Shown here piece after piece: positions 52,325 through 60,271 of a stretch of 64,000 bases of DNA; the stretch's first letter is position 1, and each line of letters starts with the position of its first letter. Position numbers and translations under genes: made by a program. Under the pieces are notes generated by a model that did not search any database, was not told the DNA's origin, and saw only the letters and a program-made list of their open reading frames with translations. Where the stretch lies: positions 18,018 through 82,017 of the forward strand of contig NZ_JASNWF010000016.1 of NCBI RefSeq assembly GCF_030283205.1. The letters are read 5' to 3'. The stretch comes from Actinomadura opuntiae (GTDB lineage Bacteria; Actinomycetota; Actinomycetes; Streptosporangiales; Streptosporangiaceae).

Positions 52325-53902
52325 ATGCAAGGCGACGACTTCCACGTCTACGACACCACGCTCCGCGACGGCTCGCAGCAGGAGGGGCTCAACCTCTCCG
52401 TGACCGACAAGCTCGCCGTCGCGCGCCACCTCGACGACCTGGGCGTCGGCTTCATCGAGGGCGGCTGGCCCGGAGCCAATCCCAAGGACACCGAGTTCTT
52501 CAGGCGGGCTCGAACAGAGCTGGACCTGAGGCACGCGCGGCTCACCGCGTTCGGCGCGACCCGCCGGGCCGGGGTGAAGGCGGCCGACGACCCCCAGGTC
52601 GCCGCCCTGCGCGAATCCGGCGCGTCCGTCGTGACCCTGGTCGCCAAGAGTCACGACAGGCACGTCGAGCTGGCCCTCCGCACGACCCTGGAGGAGAACC
52701 TCGCGATGATCCGCGACACGGTCTCCCACCTGCGTGCGGAGGGCCAACGAGTCTTCCTGGACGCCGAGCACTTCTTCGACGGCTACAAGGCCAACCGCGC
52801 CTACGCGCTGGAGGCCGTCCGGGCCGCCGCCGAGGCGGGTGCCGACGTCGTCGCGCTGTGCGACACCAACGGCGGCATGCTGCCCGACGAGCTGGCCGAC
52901 GTCGTGAACGAGGTCGTCGGGCTCGGCGTCCGCGTCGGCATCCACTGCCACGACGACTCCGGCTGCGCGGTCGCCAACTCGCTCGCCGCCGTCAAGGCCG
53001 GCGCCACCCACGTACAGGGCTGCGCGAACGGCTACGGCGAGCGAAGCGGCAACGCCAACCTGTTCACGGTGATCGGGAATCTCCAGCTCAAGCGAGGGAT
53101 GAACCTGGTCTCGGACGCACAGCTGGCCGAGATGACCCGGATCGCGCACGCGGTCTCCGAGGTCACCAACGTCGCGCCGAGCTCCCAGCAGCCCTACGTG
53201 GGCCTGTCGGCGTTCGCGCACAAGGCCGGGCTGCACGCCTCCGCCGTCAAGGTCGACCCCGATCTCTACCAGCACATCGACCCGGCGGCCGTCGGCAACG
53301 ACATGCGGATGCTGGTCTCCAGCATGGCCGGCCGCGCGTCCGTCGAGCTCAAGGGCCGCGAGCTCGGCTACGACCTGTCCGGAGAGAAGGCCAAGGCCGT
53401 CGTGGACAAGGTCAAGGAGCTGGAGTCCACCGGCTACACCTTCGAGGCCGCGGACGCCTCGTTCGAGCTGCTGCTGCGCGAGGAGCTGACCGGCGTCCGG
53501 CAGCGGCACTTCGAGGTCGAGTCGTGGCGGTCCATCGTGGAGCGCCGCCCGGACGGCTCCATGGTCAGCGAGGCCACCGTCAAGCTGCACGCCAAGGGCG
53601 AGCGGATCATCGCGACCGGCGAGGGCAACGGCCCCGTCAACGCCCTCGACAACGCGCTGCGCATCGCGCTCGGCCGGCTCTACCCGGAGCTGGCGCGGCT
53701 GCAGCTGGTCGACTACAAGGTCCGCATCCTGGAGGGCGCGCACGGCACCGACGCCCGCACCCGGGTGCTGATCGAGTCCGCCGACGGCGAACGCGAGTGG
53801 GGCACGGTCGGCGTGGAGGACAACGTCATCGCCGCGTCCTGGCAGGCCCTGGAGGAGGCCGTCACCTACTGCCTGCTGCACGCCGGGTACGAGGCGGGCT
53901 AA
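52325..53902 (+). CDS. cimA: citramalate synthase
   Basis: 525-aa DRE-TIM/LeuA-like enzyme condensing pyruvate and acetyl-CoA to (R)-citramalate, entry to the threonine-independent isoleucine route (needs LeuBCD). YDTTLRDGSQQEGLNLSVTD, GVGFIEGGWPGANPKD, LCDTNGGMLPDE, GIHCHDDSGCAVANSL and GCANGYGERSGNANL are the CimA rather than LeuA form; the C-terminal regulatory domain is present. GGGGGAACC precedes ATG 52325. Confidence 0.93.
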   Translation: MQGDDFHVYDTTLRDGSQQEGLNLSVTDKLAVARHLDDLGVGFIEGGWPGANPKDTEFFRRARTELDLRHARLTAFGATRRAGVKAADDPQVAALRESGASVVTLVAKSHDRHVELALRTTLEENLAMIRDTVSHLRAEGQRVFLDAEHFFDGYKANRAYALEAVRAAAEAGADVVALCDTNGGMLPDELADVVNEVVGLGVRVGIHCHDDSGCAVANSLAAVKAGATHVQGCANGYGERSGNANLFTVIGNLQLKRGMNLVSDAQLAEMTRIAHAVSEVTNVAPSSQQPYVGLSAFAHKAGLHASAVKVDPDLYQHIDPAAVGNDMRMLVSSMAGRASVELKGRELGYDLSGEKAKAVVDKVKELESTGYTFEAADASFELLLREELTGVRQRHFEVESWRSIVERRPDGSMVSEATVKLHAKGERIIATGEGNGPVNALDNALRIALGRLYPELARLQLVDYKVRILEGAHGTDARTRVLIESADGEREWGTVGVEDNVIAASWQALEEAVTYCLLHAGYEAG

Positions 53903-53930
53903 CCCGTCGCCTGTCGGGCATGATCGGGGC

Positions 53931-54212
53931 ATGAGCACCGAGATCACCGACAATGCCGGGGAAGGCCGCTACGAGATCCGGGTGGACGGCGACCTCGCCG
54001 GGTTCGCCGAGTACGAGCGGCGCGACGGCGCGGTCGTGTTCACCCATACCGAGGTCCTGCCCGCCTACGAGGGCAAGGGCGTCGGGAGCTCCTTGGCCAG
54101 GGGCGCGCTGGACGACGTCCGGGGCAAGGGCGAGCCGGTCGTGCCGCGCTGCCCGTTCATCGGCAAATGGATCGAGAAGCACCCCGACTACCGGGACCTG
54201 GTGAAGGGGTGA
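53931..54212 (+). CDS. small GNAT acetyltransferase (YjdJ-type)
   Basis: 93 aa of the GCN5-related N-acetyltransferase_2 group: GFAEYERRDGAVVFTHTEVL, EGKGVGSSLARGALDDVR (acetyl-CoA loop) and CPFIGKWIEKHPDY. Substrate unknown. CATGAT at 53919-53924 lies 6 bases before the ATG, so probably leaderless. Confidence 0.9.
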   Translation: MSTEITDNAGEGRYEIRVDGDLAGFAEYERRDGAVVFTHTEVLPAYEGKGVGSSLARGALDDVRGKGEPVVPRCPFIGKWIEKHPDYRDLVKG

Positions 54213-54215
54213 GCA

Positions 54216-54256
54216 CGCGACGAGCGCGGGCCCGGCGAGGGCCCGCGCTCGTCGCG
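54216..54256. terminator. bidirectional terminator
   Basis: Positions 54216-54233 pair perfectly (18 bp) with 54239-54256 over a GGCGA loop, between the convergent GNAT and MhuD genes. Confidence 0.9.
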
Positions 54257-54266
54257 TTCGTCCGGG

Positions 54267-54626
54267 TCAGCCCTGCTTGGGGCCGGCGCTCTCGACGACC
54301 TCGAAGGCCCACAGCTCCGAGCCGGACGCGGCGGGCCCGCCGTGCCCGTGCCCGTGCCCATGGCCCTGGCCCGCCGGGCGCTCCGCGGCGGCCTGGGCGT
54401 GCCCGTGCTGGAACGCCTGGCTCTGCGTCCAGCGCTGGAAGTCCTCCTCGCTGCGCCAGCGGGTGTAGACCAGGTAGCGGTCCTGGCCCTCCACCGGGCG
54501 CAGCAGCTCGAAGCCCTCGAAGCCCTCCGCGGACTCCACCAGCCCCGCCCGCCCGGCGAAGCGCTTCTCGACCTCCTCGCGCATCTCCGGGCTCACGGTG
54601 AGGACATTGATCTTCACGACGGACAC
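54267..54626 (-). CDS. mhuD: MhuD-type heme-degrading monooxygenase
   Basis: 119 aa, ABM ferredoxin fold. Strong likeness to mycobacterial MhuD: VVKINVLTV (Asn of the active site), EKRFAGRAGLVESAEGFEGF, LLRPVEGQDRYLVYTRW (Trp), AFQHGHAQ (heme-ligand His region) and FEVV end. It would release iron from heme in the cytoplasm. Unlike MhuD it has an insert GQGHGHGHGHGG that could bind metal. GTG 54626 has AGGGGG five bases upstream. Confidence 0.83.
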   Translation of the reverse strand: MSVVKINVLTVSPEMREEVEKRFAGRAGLVESAEGFEGFELLRPVEGQDRYLVYTRWRSEEDFQRWTQSQAFQHGHAQAAAERPAGQGHGHGHGHGGPAASGSELWAFEVVESAGPKQG

Positions 54627-55087
54627 GCCGACCCCCTTCACGTCTGGTCGAGCCCACCGTCTCACACCGCCCGCGCCCGGGGCCCGCCGCCCTCCAGCGT
54701 CATCCAGCCCTGCAGCGAGGCCTCCTTCACCCGCACCCGGATACGCGCGTACCACCAGCCGCCGTGCCGTGATGATCGCCAGCCCGCACACGCCCCGCGC
54801 GCCGCGCTGCACCGGCCCCATGTGCATCGCCACGCGCAGCTGCAGCCGCACGGGTTCGGCGGCGCGACGGCTTCGACGACGCGCTCCCCGGTACATGCTG
54901 GGCTGAACGGCGTCGTTCGAACGGACGAGGGGCTTTCCTGGACTGACCGGGTAGTCACGTAGAAATTCCATCAAACCCACCGAAACCGGTGGCGGATTTC
55001 GGGCGGCGCGGCCACCATGGTTCGCGCACGGCACGTGTGCGGGACACGCGCGCCGCCGTCCCATCGCCGAACCGCCGGAGTGATCGC
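54627..55087. other. 461-bp intergenic region
   Basis: Upstream of both the MhuD gene (minus) and the Sel1-like gene (plus), so it carries two promoters. I see no family-like coding sequence, no tRNA and no riboswitch; the section 54900-54990 is less GC-rich and is the likeliest promoter zone. Confidence 0.3.
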
Positions 55088-55456
55088 ATGCCTGTCCGAC
55101 CCTGGAGTCCCGAGGACCTCGGGCGTCCCACGGACGGATCCTGGGCCGACGTCGCCTTCGGGCTGGGCGAGATCCACGAGTGCGAGGGCGACCTCGGGCA
55201 GGCCGCCGACTGGTTCCGGCGGGCCGCCGAGTCGGGGCACGCCGCCGCCGCGCTGCGGCTCGGCTCGGTGCTCGGCCGGCTGGCCGACGCGGGCGCCGAC
55301 GGGGCCGCGGAGGACCTGCTCGCCGAGGCCACCCGGTGGCTCAGCGGCGCCCAGGGCATCGGCACCCCGGACGCGATCGAGCTGATCACCGACATGCTCA
55401 ACCGGCACCAGCGCCAGGCCGCCCGCCGCGGACTGGAGCCCGCCACCGCCGGCTGA
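55088..55456 (+). CDS. Sel1/TPR-like repeat protein
   Basis: 122 aa, all helical. Two repeat units are visible: FGLGEIHECEGDLGQAADWF and RRAAESGHAAAALRLGSVLG, with Sel1-type Ala/Gly spacing, then a helical C-terminus. Likely a small protein-protein adaptor. ATG 55088 has GGAG upstream. The next gene starts 83 bases later. Confidence 0.65.
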   Translation: MPVRPWSPEDLGRPTDGSWADVAFGLGEIHECEGDLGQAADWFRRAAESGHAAAALRLGSVLGRLADAGADGAAEDLLAEATRWLSGAQGIGTPDAIELITDMLNRHQRQAARRGLEPATAG

Positions 55457-55539
55457 CCGTACATTCCCGGCACCCCGGCCGAACTTGCCGTTCCCGCCCG
55501 TCGTCGGACTATGTGACACCGGCCACAGGGGAGGGCGAG

Positions 55540-56460
55540 TTGAGCGGCGAGGAGCCCGGCTATGTGCCCCCGGACCACACGACCACCGTCGAGTTCCTCC
55601 GTCCCGCCCCGCCGGCCGTCCCGGAGGACGACCGGGCCGATCCCGACGCCACCGCGCCGGACCCGCCTGCGAGCAGCGCGCCTCAGCCCACGAGCACGGA
55701 CGCGGCACCGGAGGTCACGGCACCCGACCCGGTAGAGCCCGCCGATCCGGCGGACGAGGGTGGAGCGGCGGAGGTGTCGGCACTTGATCAGGGTGATCGG
55801 CGGGTCGCGGGGGAGCCGGCCGTTGCGCGTGCGCAGGGCCCGGAGGAGGGGGCGTCGACGGCGCGGTTCTCTGCCGAGGAATCGGCCACGATGGCGAACC
55901 CCGGCGCCGCAGGCCGTTCGGCGGCCGCCCTGCCTCGGGGGCTCGGGGTGATCGTCTCGCTGGTCGGGGCCGTGCTCGTCATGCTTGCGGCGCTCGGCGC
56001 GGTGTCGCTGCTCAGCGGCGGCGGATCGGACGAGGACCCCGGGCCGCGTGCCCCCGCGGTGACAACGACCCGAGCGTCCGGCGGCCCGTCTGCGAGGAGG
56101 CCCGCTCAGAGCAGTCCCACGCTCGGCGCCCCGACGCCGTCCGGGCCCGTGGTGAACGGCGCGGGCGTCACCTACCAGCTCGTCCAGCAGGACGAGGGCT
56201 ACTACGAAGGCCGGCTCGTCATCACCAACCGCACCGGACGCCCCATGAACGCCTGGCGGATCAGCTTCGACGCGCCTGGCGCGGACGTCCGCAACGTCTG
56301 GAACGGACGCCTCGTCCGGGGCGGCCCCCATCCGGTGATCGAGAGCGCCGGCGCCGACCCGATCCCGCCCGGCGGCACGTTGGACGTCGAGTACGGCGCT
56401 TCCGGGGTCGCGGCGGCGCCGCGGCACTGCCTGCTCAACGGTGCCGCATGCGGGTTCTGA
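55540..56460 (+). CDS. single-pass membrane protein with extracellular CBM2-like domain
   Basis: 306 aa. A Pro/Ala/Asp-rich cytoplasmic part (1-130), one membrane helix LGVIVSLVGAVLVMLAALGA, a Ser/Pro-rich linker and a C-terminal domain (about 205-306) with YQLVQQDEGYYEGRLVITN, WRISFDAPGADVRNVWNG, and ending CLLNGAACGF. The WxxxF...W and Cys-x-LNG-x2-C pattern is that of CBM2 cellulose-binding domains. The start TTG 55540 has GGGGAGGG upstream; GTG 55513 is possible. Possible cell-wall or polysaccharide binding. Confidence 0.68.
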   Translation: MSGEEPGYVPPDHTTTVEFLRPAPPAVPEDDRADPDATAPDPPASSAPQPTSTDAAPEVTAPDPVEPADPADEGGAAEVSALDQGDRRVAGEPAVARAQGPEEGASTARFSAEESATMANPGAAGRSAAALPRGLGVIVSLVGAVLVMLAALGAVSLLSGGGSDEDPGPRAPAVTTTRASGGPSARRPAQSSPTLGAPTPSGPVVNGAGVTYQLVQQDEGYYEGRLVITNRTGRPMNAWRISFDAPGADVRNVWNGRLVRGGPHPVIESAGADPIPPGGTLDVEYGASGVAAAPRHCLLNGAACGF

Positions 56461-56482
56461 GCCGCGTACTAGGCTCTCGGCC

Positions 56483-57247
56483 ATGCGTATCGCCAGGTTC
56501 TCCACCGACGAGGGCATGTCCTTCGGTGTGGTGGAGGAGAACACCATCGCCGCCGTCGCGGCCCACCCGTTCGGTGAGCTCACCTTCACCGGGCAGCGCT
56601 TCCCGCTCGCCGACGTCCGGCTGCTGGCCCCGATCCTGCCCAGCAAGATCATCGCGATCGGCAAGAACTACGCCGACCACGCGCGCGAGATGGGCGGCGA
56701 GCCGCCGGCCGAACCGGTGATCTTCGCCAAGCCGTCCACCGCGGTGATCGGGCCCGGCGAGGCGATCGCCTACCCGGACCGGCTCTCCGAGCGCGTCGAC
56801 CACGAGGGCGAGCTCGCCGTGGTGATCGGGCGCATGTGCCGCGAGGTCCCCGCCGCCCGCGCCGCCGACGTCATCCTGGGCTACACCTGCGCCAACGACG
56901 TCACCGCCCGCGACCTGCAGAAGAAGGACGGGCAGTGGACGCGGGCGAAGGGCTTCGACACCTTCTGCCCGCTCGGCCCGTGGATCGAGACCGAGGTCGA
57001 CCCGTCCGACCTCGCGCTCTCCACCACGGTCAACGGCGAGGTCCGCCAGGAGGCCCGCACCTCGCTGCTGCTGCACGACATTCCCAGCCTGGTCGAATAC
57101 GTCAGCCAGGTCATGACGCTGCTGCCCGGCGACGTCATCCTCACCGGCACCCCCGCCGGCGTCGGCCCGCTGCAGGTCGGCGACGAGGTGACGGTCACGA
57201 TCGAGAGCATCGGCGCCCTCACCAACCGCGTCGTCACCCGCGACTGA
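56483..57247 (+). CDS. fumarylacetoacetate hydrolase family protein
   Basis: 254 aa of the FAH/HpcE fold: KIIAIGKNYADHAREMGGE, FAKPSTAVIGPGE, DHEGELAVVIGR (metal Glu residues), GYTCANDVTARDLQ, GPWIETE and LLPGDVILTGTPAGVGP. Acts on 2-oxo acids such as acylpyruvates; substrate unknown. TAGGCT at 56470-56475 ends 7 bases before ATG 56483, suggesting a leaderless message. Confidence 0.92.
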   Translation: MRIARFSTDEGMSFGVVEENTIAAVAAHPFGELTFTGQRFPLADVRLLAPILPSKIIAIGKNYADHAREMGGEPPAEPVIFAKPSTAVIGPGEAIAYPDRLSERVDHEGELAVVIGRMCREVPAARAADVILGYTCANDVTARDLQKKDGQWTRAKGFDTFCPLGPWIETEVDPSDLALSTTVNGEVRQEARTSLLLHDIPSLVEYVSQVMTLLPGDVILTGTPAGVGPLQVGDEVTVTIESIGALTNRVVTRD

Positions 57248-57303
57248 CCCCCGCTGTCGTACGGCGTCCCTAAGCTGGGGGCGCCGTACGGAAGGGGGAG
57301 GTC

Positions 57304-57936
57304 ATGGCGTTCACCGGCTTCACGAGCGAGGCGTTCGAGTTCTACGAGGGCCTCCTGGCCGACAACAGCAAGTCCTACTGGGCCGCCAACCGGCAGGTCT
57401 ACGACGACCACGTCCGCGGCCCGATGACCGAGCTGTGCGCCGAACTCGAAGAGGAGTTCGGTGCGGTCCACCTCTTCCGGCCCTACCGCGACGTCCGGTT
57501 CAGCAAGGACAAGACGCCCTACAAGACGCACCAGGGCGGGCACAGCGGCGGCTACTACGTCCAGATCGACGCCGACGGCCTGATGGTCGCCGGCGGGATG
57601 TACGCGCCGAAGCCGGAACAGCTCCGCCGCTACCGGGCCGCCGTCGACGCCGACTCCTCCGGCAAGGAGCTCCAGGCGATCGTGGACGGCCTGCGCGCCG
57701 CCGGGCTGGAGATCGCCGGTGACCGCCTCAAGACCCGCCCGCGCGGCACCCCCGAGGACCATCCCCGCCTCGACCTGCTGCGCCACCGCTCCCTCTACGC
57801 CCACGAGGGCTGGCCGGTGGACCCCTGGATGTCGACGCCGGAGACCGTCACCCGCGTCCGCGCGGCCTGGCGCCGCCTGCGGCCCCTGGTCGAGTGGGGC
57901 GACGAGCACGTCGGCCCGCCCGACTTCAGCCGCTGA
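57304..57936 (+). CDS. DUF2461/TIGR02453 family protein
   Basis: 210 aa: FTSEAFEFYEGLLADNSKSY, HLFRPYRDVRFSKDKTPYKT, GYYVQIDADGLMVAGGMYAP, and KTRPRGTPEDHPRLDLLRHR are the family's conserved blocks. Function unknown. ATG 57304 has GGGGGAGG four bases upstream. A hairpin GTACGGCG (57259-57266) / CGCCGTAC (57282-57289) lies in the 56-base gap before it. Confidence 0.9.
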   Translation: MAFTGFTSEAFEFYEGLLADNSKSYWAANRQVYDDHVRGPMTELCAELEEEFGAVHLFRPYRDVRFSKDKTPYKTHQGGHSGGYYVQIDADGLMVAGGMYAPKPEQLRRYRAAVDADSSGKELQAIVDGLRAAGLEIAGDRLKTRPRGTPEDHPRLDLLRHRSLYAHEGWPVDPWMSTPETVTRVRAAWRRLRPLVEWGDEHVGPPDFSR

Positions 57937-57959
57937 CCCCGCCCGCCGCGGCAATCGTT

Positions 57960-57988
57960 TTGGCCGCTGACGCGCCGTCCTGTATTCT
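57960..57988 (+). promoter_or_regulatory. tRNA promoter
   Basis: TTGGCC (57960-57965), 17-base spacer, TATTCT (57983-57988), 51 bases before tRNA-Gln. The best sigma-70-type match in the window. Confidence 0.7.
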
Positions 57989-58039
57989 CTTCGAGGCGCG
58001 AGCGACCAGCCGGAAACGGCCCGGAAGCCCGTACCGCAC

Positions 58040-58111
58040 TGGGGTATGGTGTAATCGGCAGCACGAGTGATTCTGGTTCACTTAGTCTAGGTTCGAGTCC
58101 TGGTACCCCAG
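58040..58111 (+). tRNA. tRNA-Gln (CTG)
   Basis: 72 bases. Acceptor TGGGGTA pairs with TACCCCA; anticodon loop TTCTGGT in stem AGTGA/TCACT gives CTG; T-arm GGTTCGAGTCC. The terminal CCA is not encoded. Confidence 0.95.
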
Positions 58112-58133
58112 CTGCGTCCACCATCGTGGACAG

Positions 58134-58206
58134 GCCCCCGTCGTCTAGTGGCCTAGGACGCCGCCCTCTCAAGGCGGTAACGGCGGTTCGAATCCGCTCG
58201 GGGGTA
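58134..58206 (+). tRNA. tRNA-Glu (CTC), copy 1
   Basis: 73 bases. Acceptor GCCCCCG/CGGGGGT, anticodon stem CCGCC/GGCGG with loop CTCTCAA (anticodon CTC), T-loop TTCGAAT. CCA not encoded. Identical to the copy at 58475. Confidence 0.95.
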
Positions 58207-58330
58207 CGCTGCGGGGTCGTTTGCTCGTCGCCCTTCGGGCGACTTCGCCGCGGCCCGCAGTGTTTGCCCAGGGGGGCGACCCCCTGGAACCCCCGGTGCG
58301 CGGCTTCGCCGCGCGGGGCGACGCAATTGT
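58207..58330 (+). repeat. hairpin-rich spacer between the tRNA genes
   Basis: Nested and serial stems: CTGCGGG with CCCGCAG enclosing GTCGCCC-TTC-GGGCGAC; CCAGGGGG-GCGA-CCCCCTGG; and GCGCGGC-TTC-GCCGCGC. No gene. Could act in tRNA processing or as a mobile palindromic element. Confidence 0.6.
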
Positions 58331-58337
58331 GCAAGGT

Positions 58338-58365
58338 GCCCGGTCAGTGACGACCGGGCGTTTTT
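58338..58365 (+). terminator. terminator after tRNA-Glu copy 1
   Basis: GCCCGGTC (58338-58345) / GACCGGGC (58352-58359), then T5 at 58361-58365. Confidence 0.88.
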
Positions 58366-58474
58366 GCGTTTTTGGGGCTCTTCGGTGCGAGGATGGAATT
58401 CGGTTCGAGGTGGGGGTGCGGGTCCGGTAAGCTGGGCGAGGCCCAAGCGGGAGACCGCGCAGGCTCACAGTCCG

Positions 58475-58547
58475 GCCCCCGTCGTCTAGTGGCCTAGGAC
58501 GCCGCCCTCTCAAGGCGGTAACGGCGGTTCGAATCCGCTCGGGGGTA
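58475..58547 (+). tRNA. tRNA-Glu (CTC), copy 2
   Basis: Identical in sequence to 58134-58206, 341 bases downstream, with its own terminator behind it. A recent tandem duplication or gene conversion would explain the identity. Confidence 0.95.
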
Positions 58548-58559
58548 CACTTTTCGCAG

Positions 58560-58586
58560 ACCGCAGGTTTCTGACCTGCGGTTTTT
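58560..58586 (+). terminator. terminator after tRNA-Glu copy 2
   Basis: ACCGCAGGT (58560-58568) / ACCTGCGGT (58574-58582), then T4 before C. Confidence 0.9.
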
Positions 58587-58619
58587 CTGTTTCGGCTCTG
58601 TCGTGCGTGGAGGGCGGGG

Positions 58620-59414
58620 TCAGGGCTTGCGGGCGACGCCGCAGAACTCGTCGATCTCGGTGGCTGCGCCGATCTCGGCGGCCGGCGGGTGCCACAGCGG
58701 GCAGGACACCACGCCCGGCGGGAGGAGTTCCATGCCCTCGAAGAAGCCTTCGAGCTGCGCGGGCGTCCGCAGCACGTAGGGCGGTTCGGCGGAACGGTTC
58801 CAGATCTCGATGGCTGCCGCCGACGCGGGGTCGACGACGTTGGTCGCGTCGTACAGGGCGAGGTAGCTGTCGGCGGGCAGCGCGTCCGTCAGCCGCCGGA
58901 CGATCGACCGGGCCTCATCGTCGTCGGTGACGTGGCCGAGGATCCCCATCAGCATCAGCGCGATCGGCTCGCCGAAATCGAGGGTCTCGGCCGCGCCGGC
59001 GAGGATCTTCTCGGGTTCGCGCAGGTCGGCGTCCAGGTAGCTGGTCCTGCCCTCGGGCGCGCCGGTCAGCAGCGCGCGGGCGTGCGCGAGGACGAGCGGG
59101 TCGTTGTCGACGTAGACGACGCGCGCGGACGGCGCGGCGCGCTGCGCGACCTGGTGGGTGTTGTCGGCGGCCGGCAGCCCGGTGCCGATGTCGAGGAACT
59201 GCCGCACGCCGAGGTCGGCGGTGAGGTGGTGGACGGCGCGCTGCAGGAACTGCCGGGTGGCGCGGGCGAACAGCGCCATGTCCGGGATGACCTTCAGGAT
59301 GTCCTCGCCGACCTGCCGGTCGACCTCGAAATGGTCCTTTCCGCCCAGCCAGTAATTCCAGATGCGGGCTGTCTGGGGGACGGTGGAGTCGATCGGAGGG
59401 GGCTGGTCGGTCAC
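58620..59414 (-). CDS. SAM-dependent methyltransferase (Methyltransf_19/DUF574)
   Basis: 264 aa. Typical family start STVPQTARIWNYWLGGKDHF, VRQFLDIGTGLPAADNTHQV (SAM motif I), VVYVDNDPLVLAHARALL, ALMLMGILGHV, and FCGVARKP end. A large actinobacterial family with unknown acceptor. GTG 59414 has GAGGAAAA 8 bases upstream; a longer frame to 59561 is unconserved. Confidence 0.92.
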   Translation of the reverse strand: MTDQPPPIDSTVPQTARIWNYWLGGKDHFEVDRQVGEDILKVIPDMALFARATRQFLQRAVHHLTADLGVRQFLDIGTGLPAADNTHQVAQRAAPSARVVYVDNDPLVLAHARALLTGAPEGRTSYLDADLREPEKILAGAAETLDFGEPIALMLMGILGHVTDDDEARSIVRRLTDALPADSYLALYDATNVVDPASAAAIEIWNRSAEPPYVLRTPAQLEGFFEGMELLPPGVVSCPLWHPPAAEIGAATEIDEFCGVARKP

Positions 59415-59517
59415 GGCGATTTTCCTCGCTCGGGATCGGGGACGGCCGGAACCATCCAACCTCTGGTGATCCACTTTGGGAACCGGTTCACGGGCGCGCG
59501 CGGTGGCCGGTACCGGC

Positions 59518-59550
59518 GCGGCCCCGGAGGGAAACGTCCTCCGGGGCCGC
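59518..59550 (-). terminator. terminator after the secreted protein gene
   Basis: GCGGCCCCGGAGG (59518-59530) pairs perfectly with 59538-59550; it lies 44 bases beyond the stop of the minus-strand gene at 59594. Confidence 0.78.
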
Positions 59551-59593
59551 GTACGGGTCACCGGCCGCGGTCAGTCGGCCGTGGCCCGGACCG

Positions 59594-59965
59594 TCACTCC
59601 TCGGGCTGGACCACGGAGCAGTCGGCCCCGAGGACTCGTCCGTCGTCGGGGTCGTGGATGTCACCGCGGACGCTGGAGCGCCGGCAGTCCCAGGTCGGCG
59701 GGTAGAAGCGGGGGTCGGTGAACTCGAACCTCACGGTGCCGTTGTAGTCGCCGTCCTCGGGGGCGCCGTTCGCGGCATCGCAGTCGGCGCCGATGACCAC
59801 GGGCGGGTAGATGAGGGGCGCCGGCAGCTGCATCCGGCAGGTGTAGGTCGGCTGGTCGGCGGGATCGGACGGGGCGGCGGCGTGGGCGGGGGCGGCGAGC
59901 AGGGCGGAGGCGCCGAGACCGGCGACGGCGAGGGCCAGGACGCGGGCGGGCGGAAGAAGGCTCAT
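59594..59965 (-). CDS. small secreted protein
   Basis: 123 aa. Signal peptide VLALAVAGLGASALLAAPAHA with a cut near AHA-A; a mature part of about 85 residues has four Cys (YTCRM, GADCDA, TWDCRR, GADCSV), probably two disulfides, and is rich in Pro and Asp. No family recognised. ATG 59965 has AAGGAA upstream. The 306-base gap beyond (59966-60271) has only the MMPL terminator. Confidence 0.75.
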   Translation of the reverse strand: MSLLPPARVLALAVAGLGASALLAAPAHAAAPSDPADQPTYTCRMQLPAPLIYPPVVIGADCDAANGAPEDGDYNGTVRFEFTDPRFYPPTWDCRRSSVRGDIHDPDDGRVLGADCSVVQPEE

Positions 59966-60230
59966 CCGTGGGTTCCTTTCGCGGATTGCTGCGAACAGCA
60001 ATCAATTAACTACGCTTCGTGTCGGTCGACAACGTGTCGTCGGGCAACGGGAGAGTTGCTCGCGGTCTGCATGGATGAGTCGCCCGCGGGTCCGAATGAC
60101 AGCCCATTGACGGCATTCCCGGCATGCAGGTCGGCGCCCCGGAATTAGGTGGCGATATGCCCTGCTACCGTCCCTGCACCTGCCGCACGCGGGATTCGGC
60201 GCCGCCATTGGTTGAGCCGGGGGAAGGGAA

Positions 60231-60261
60231 AGGTCCCGGTCGCGCGGGGTGGCCGGGACCT
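60231..60261 (-). terminator. MMPL gene terminator
   Basis: AGGTCCCGG (60231-60239) / CCGGGACCT (60253-60261), 11 bases after the MMPL stop on the minus strand, followed by TTTCCC. Confidence 0.75.
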
Positions 60262-60271
60262 GCGGGCACTT

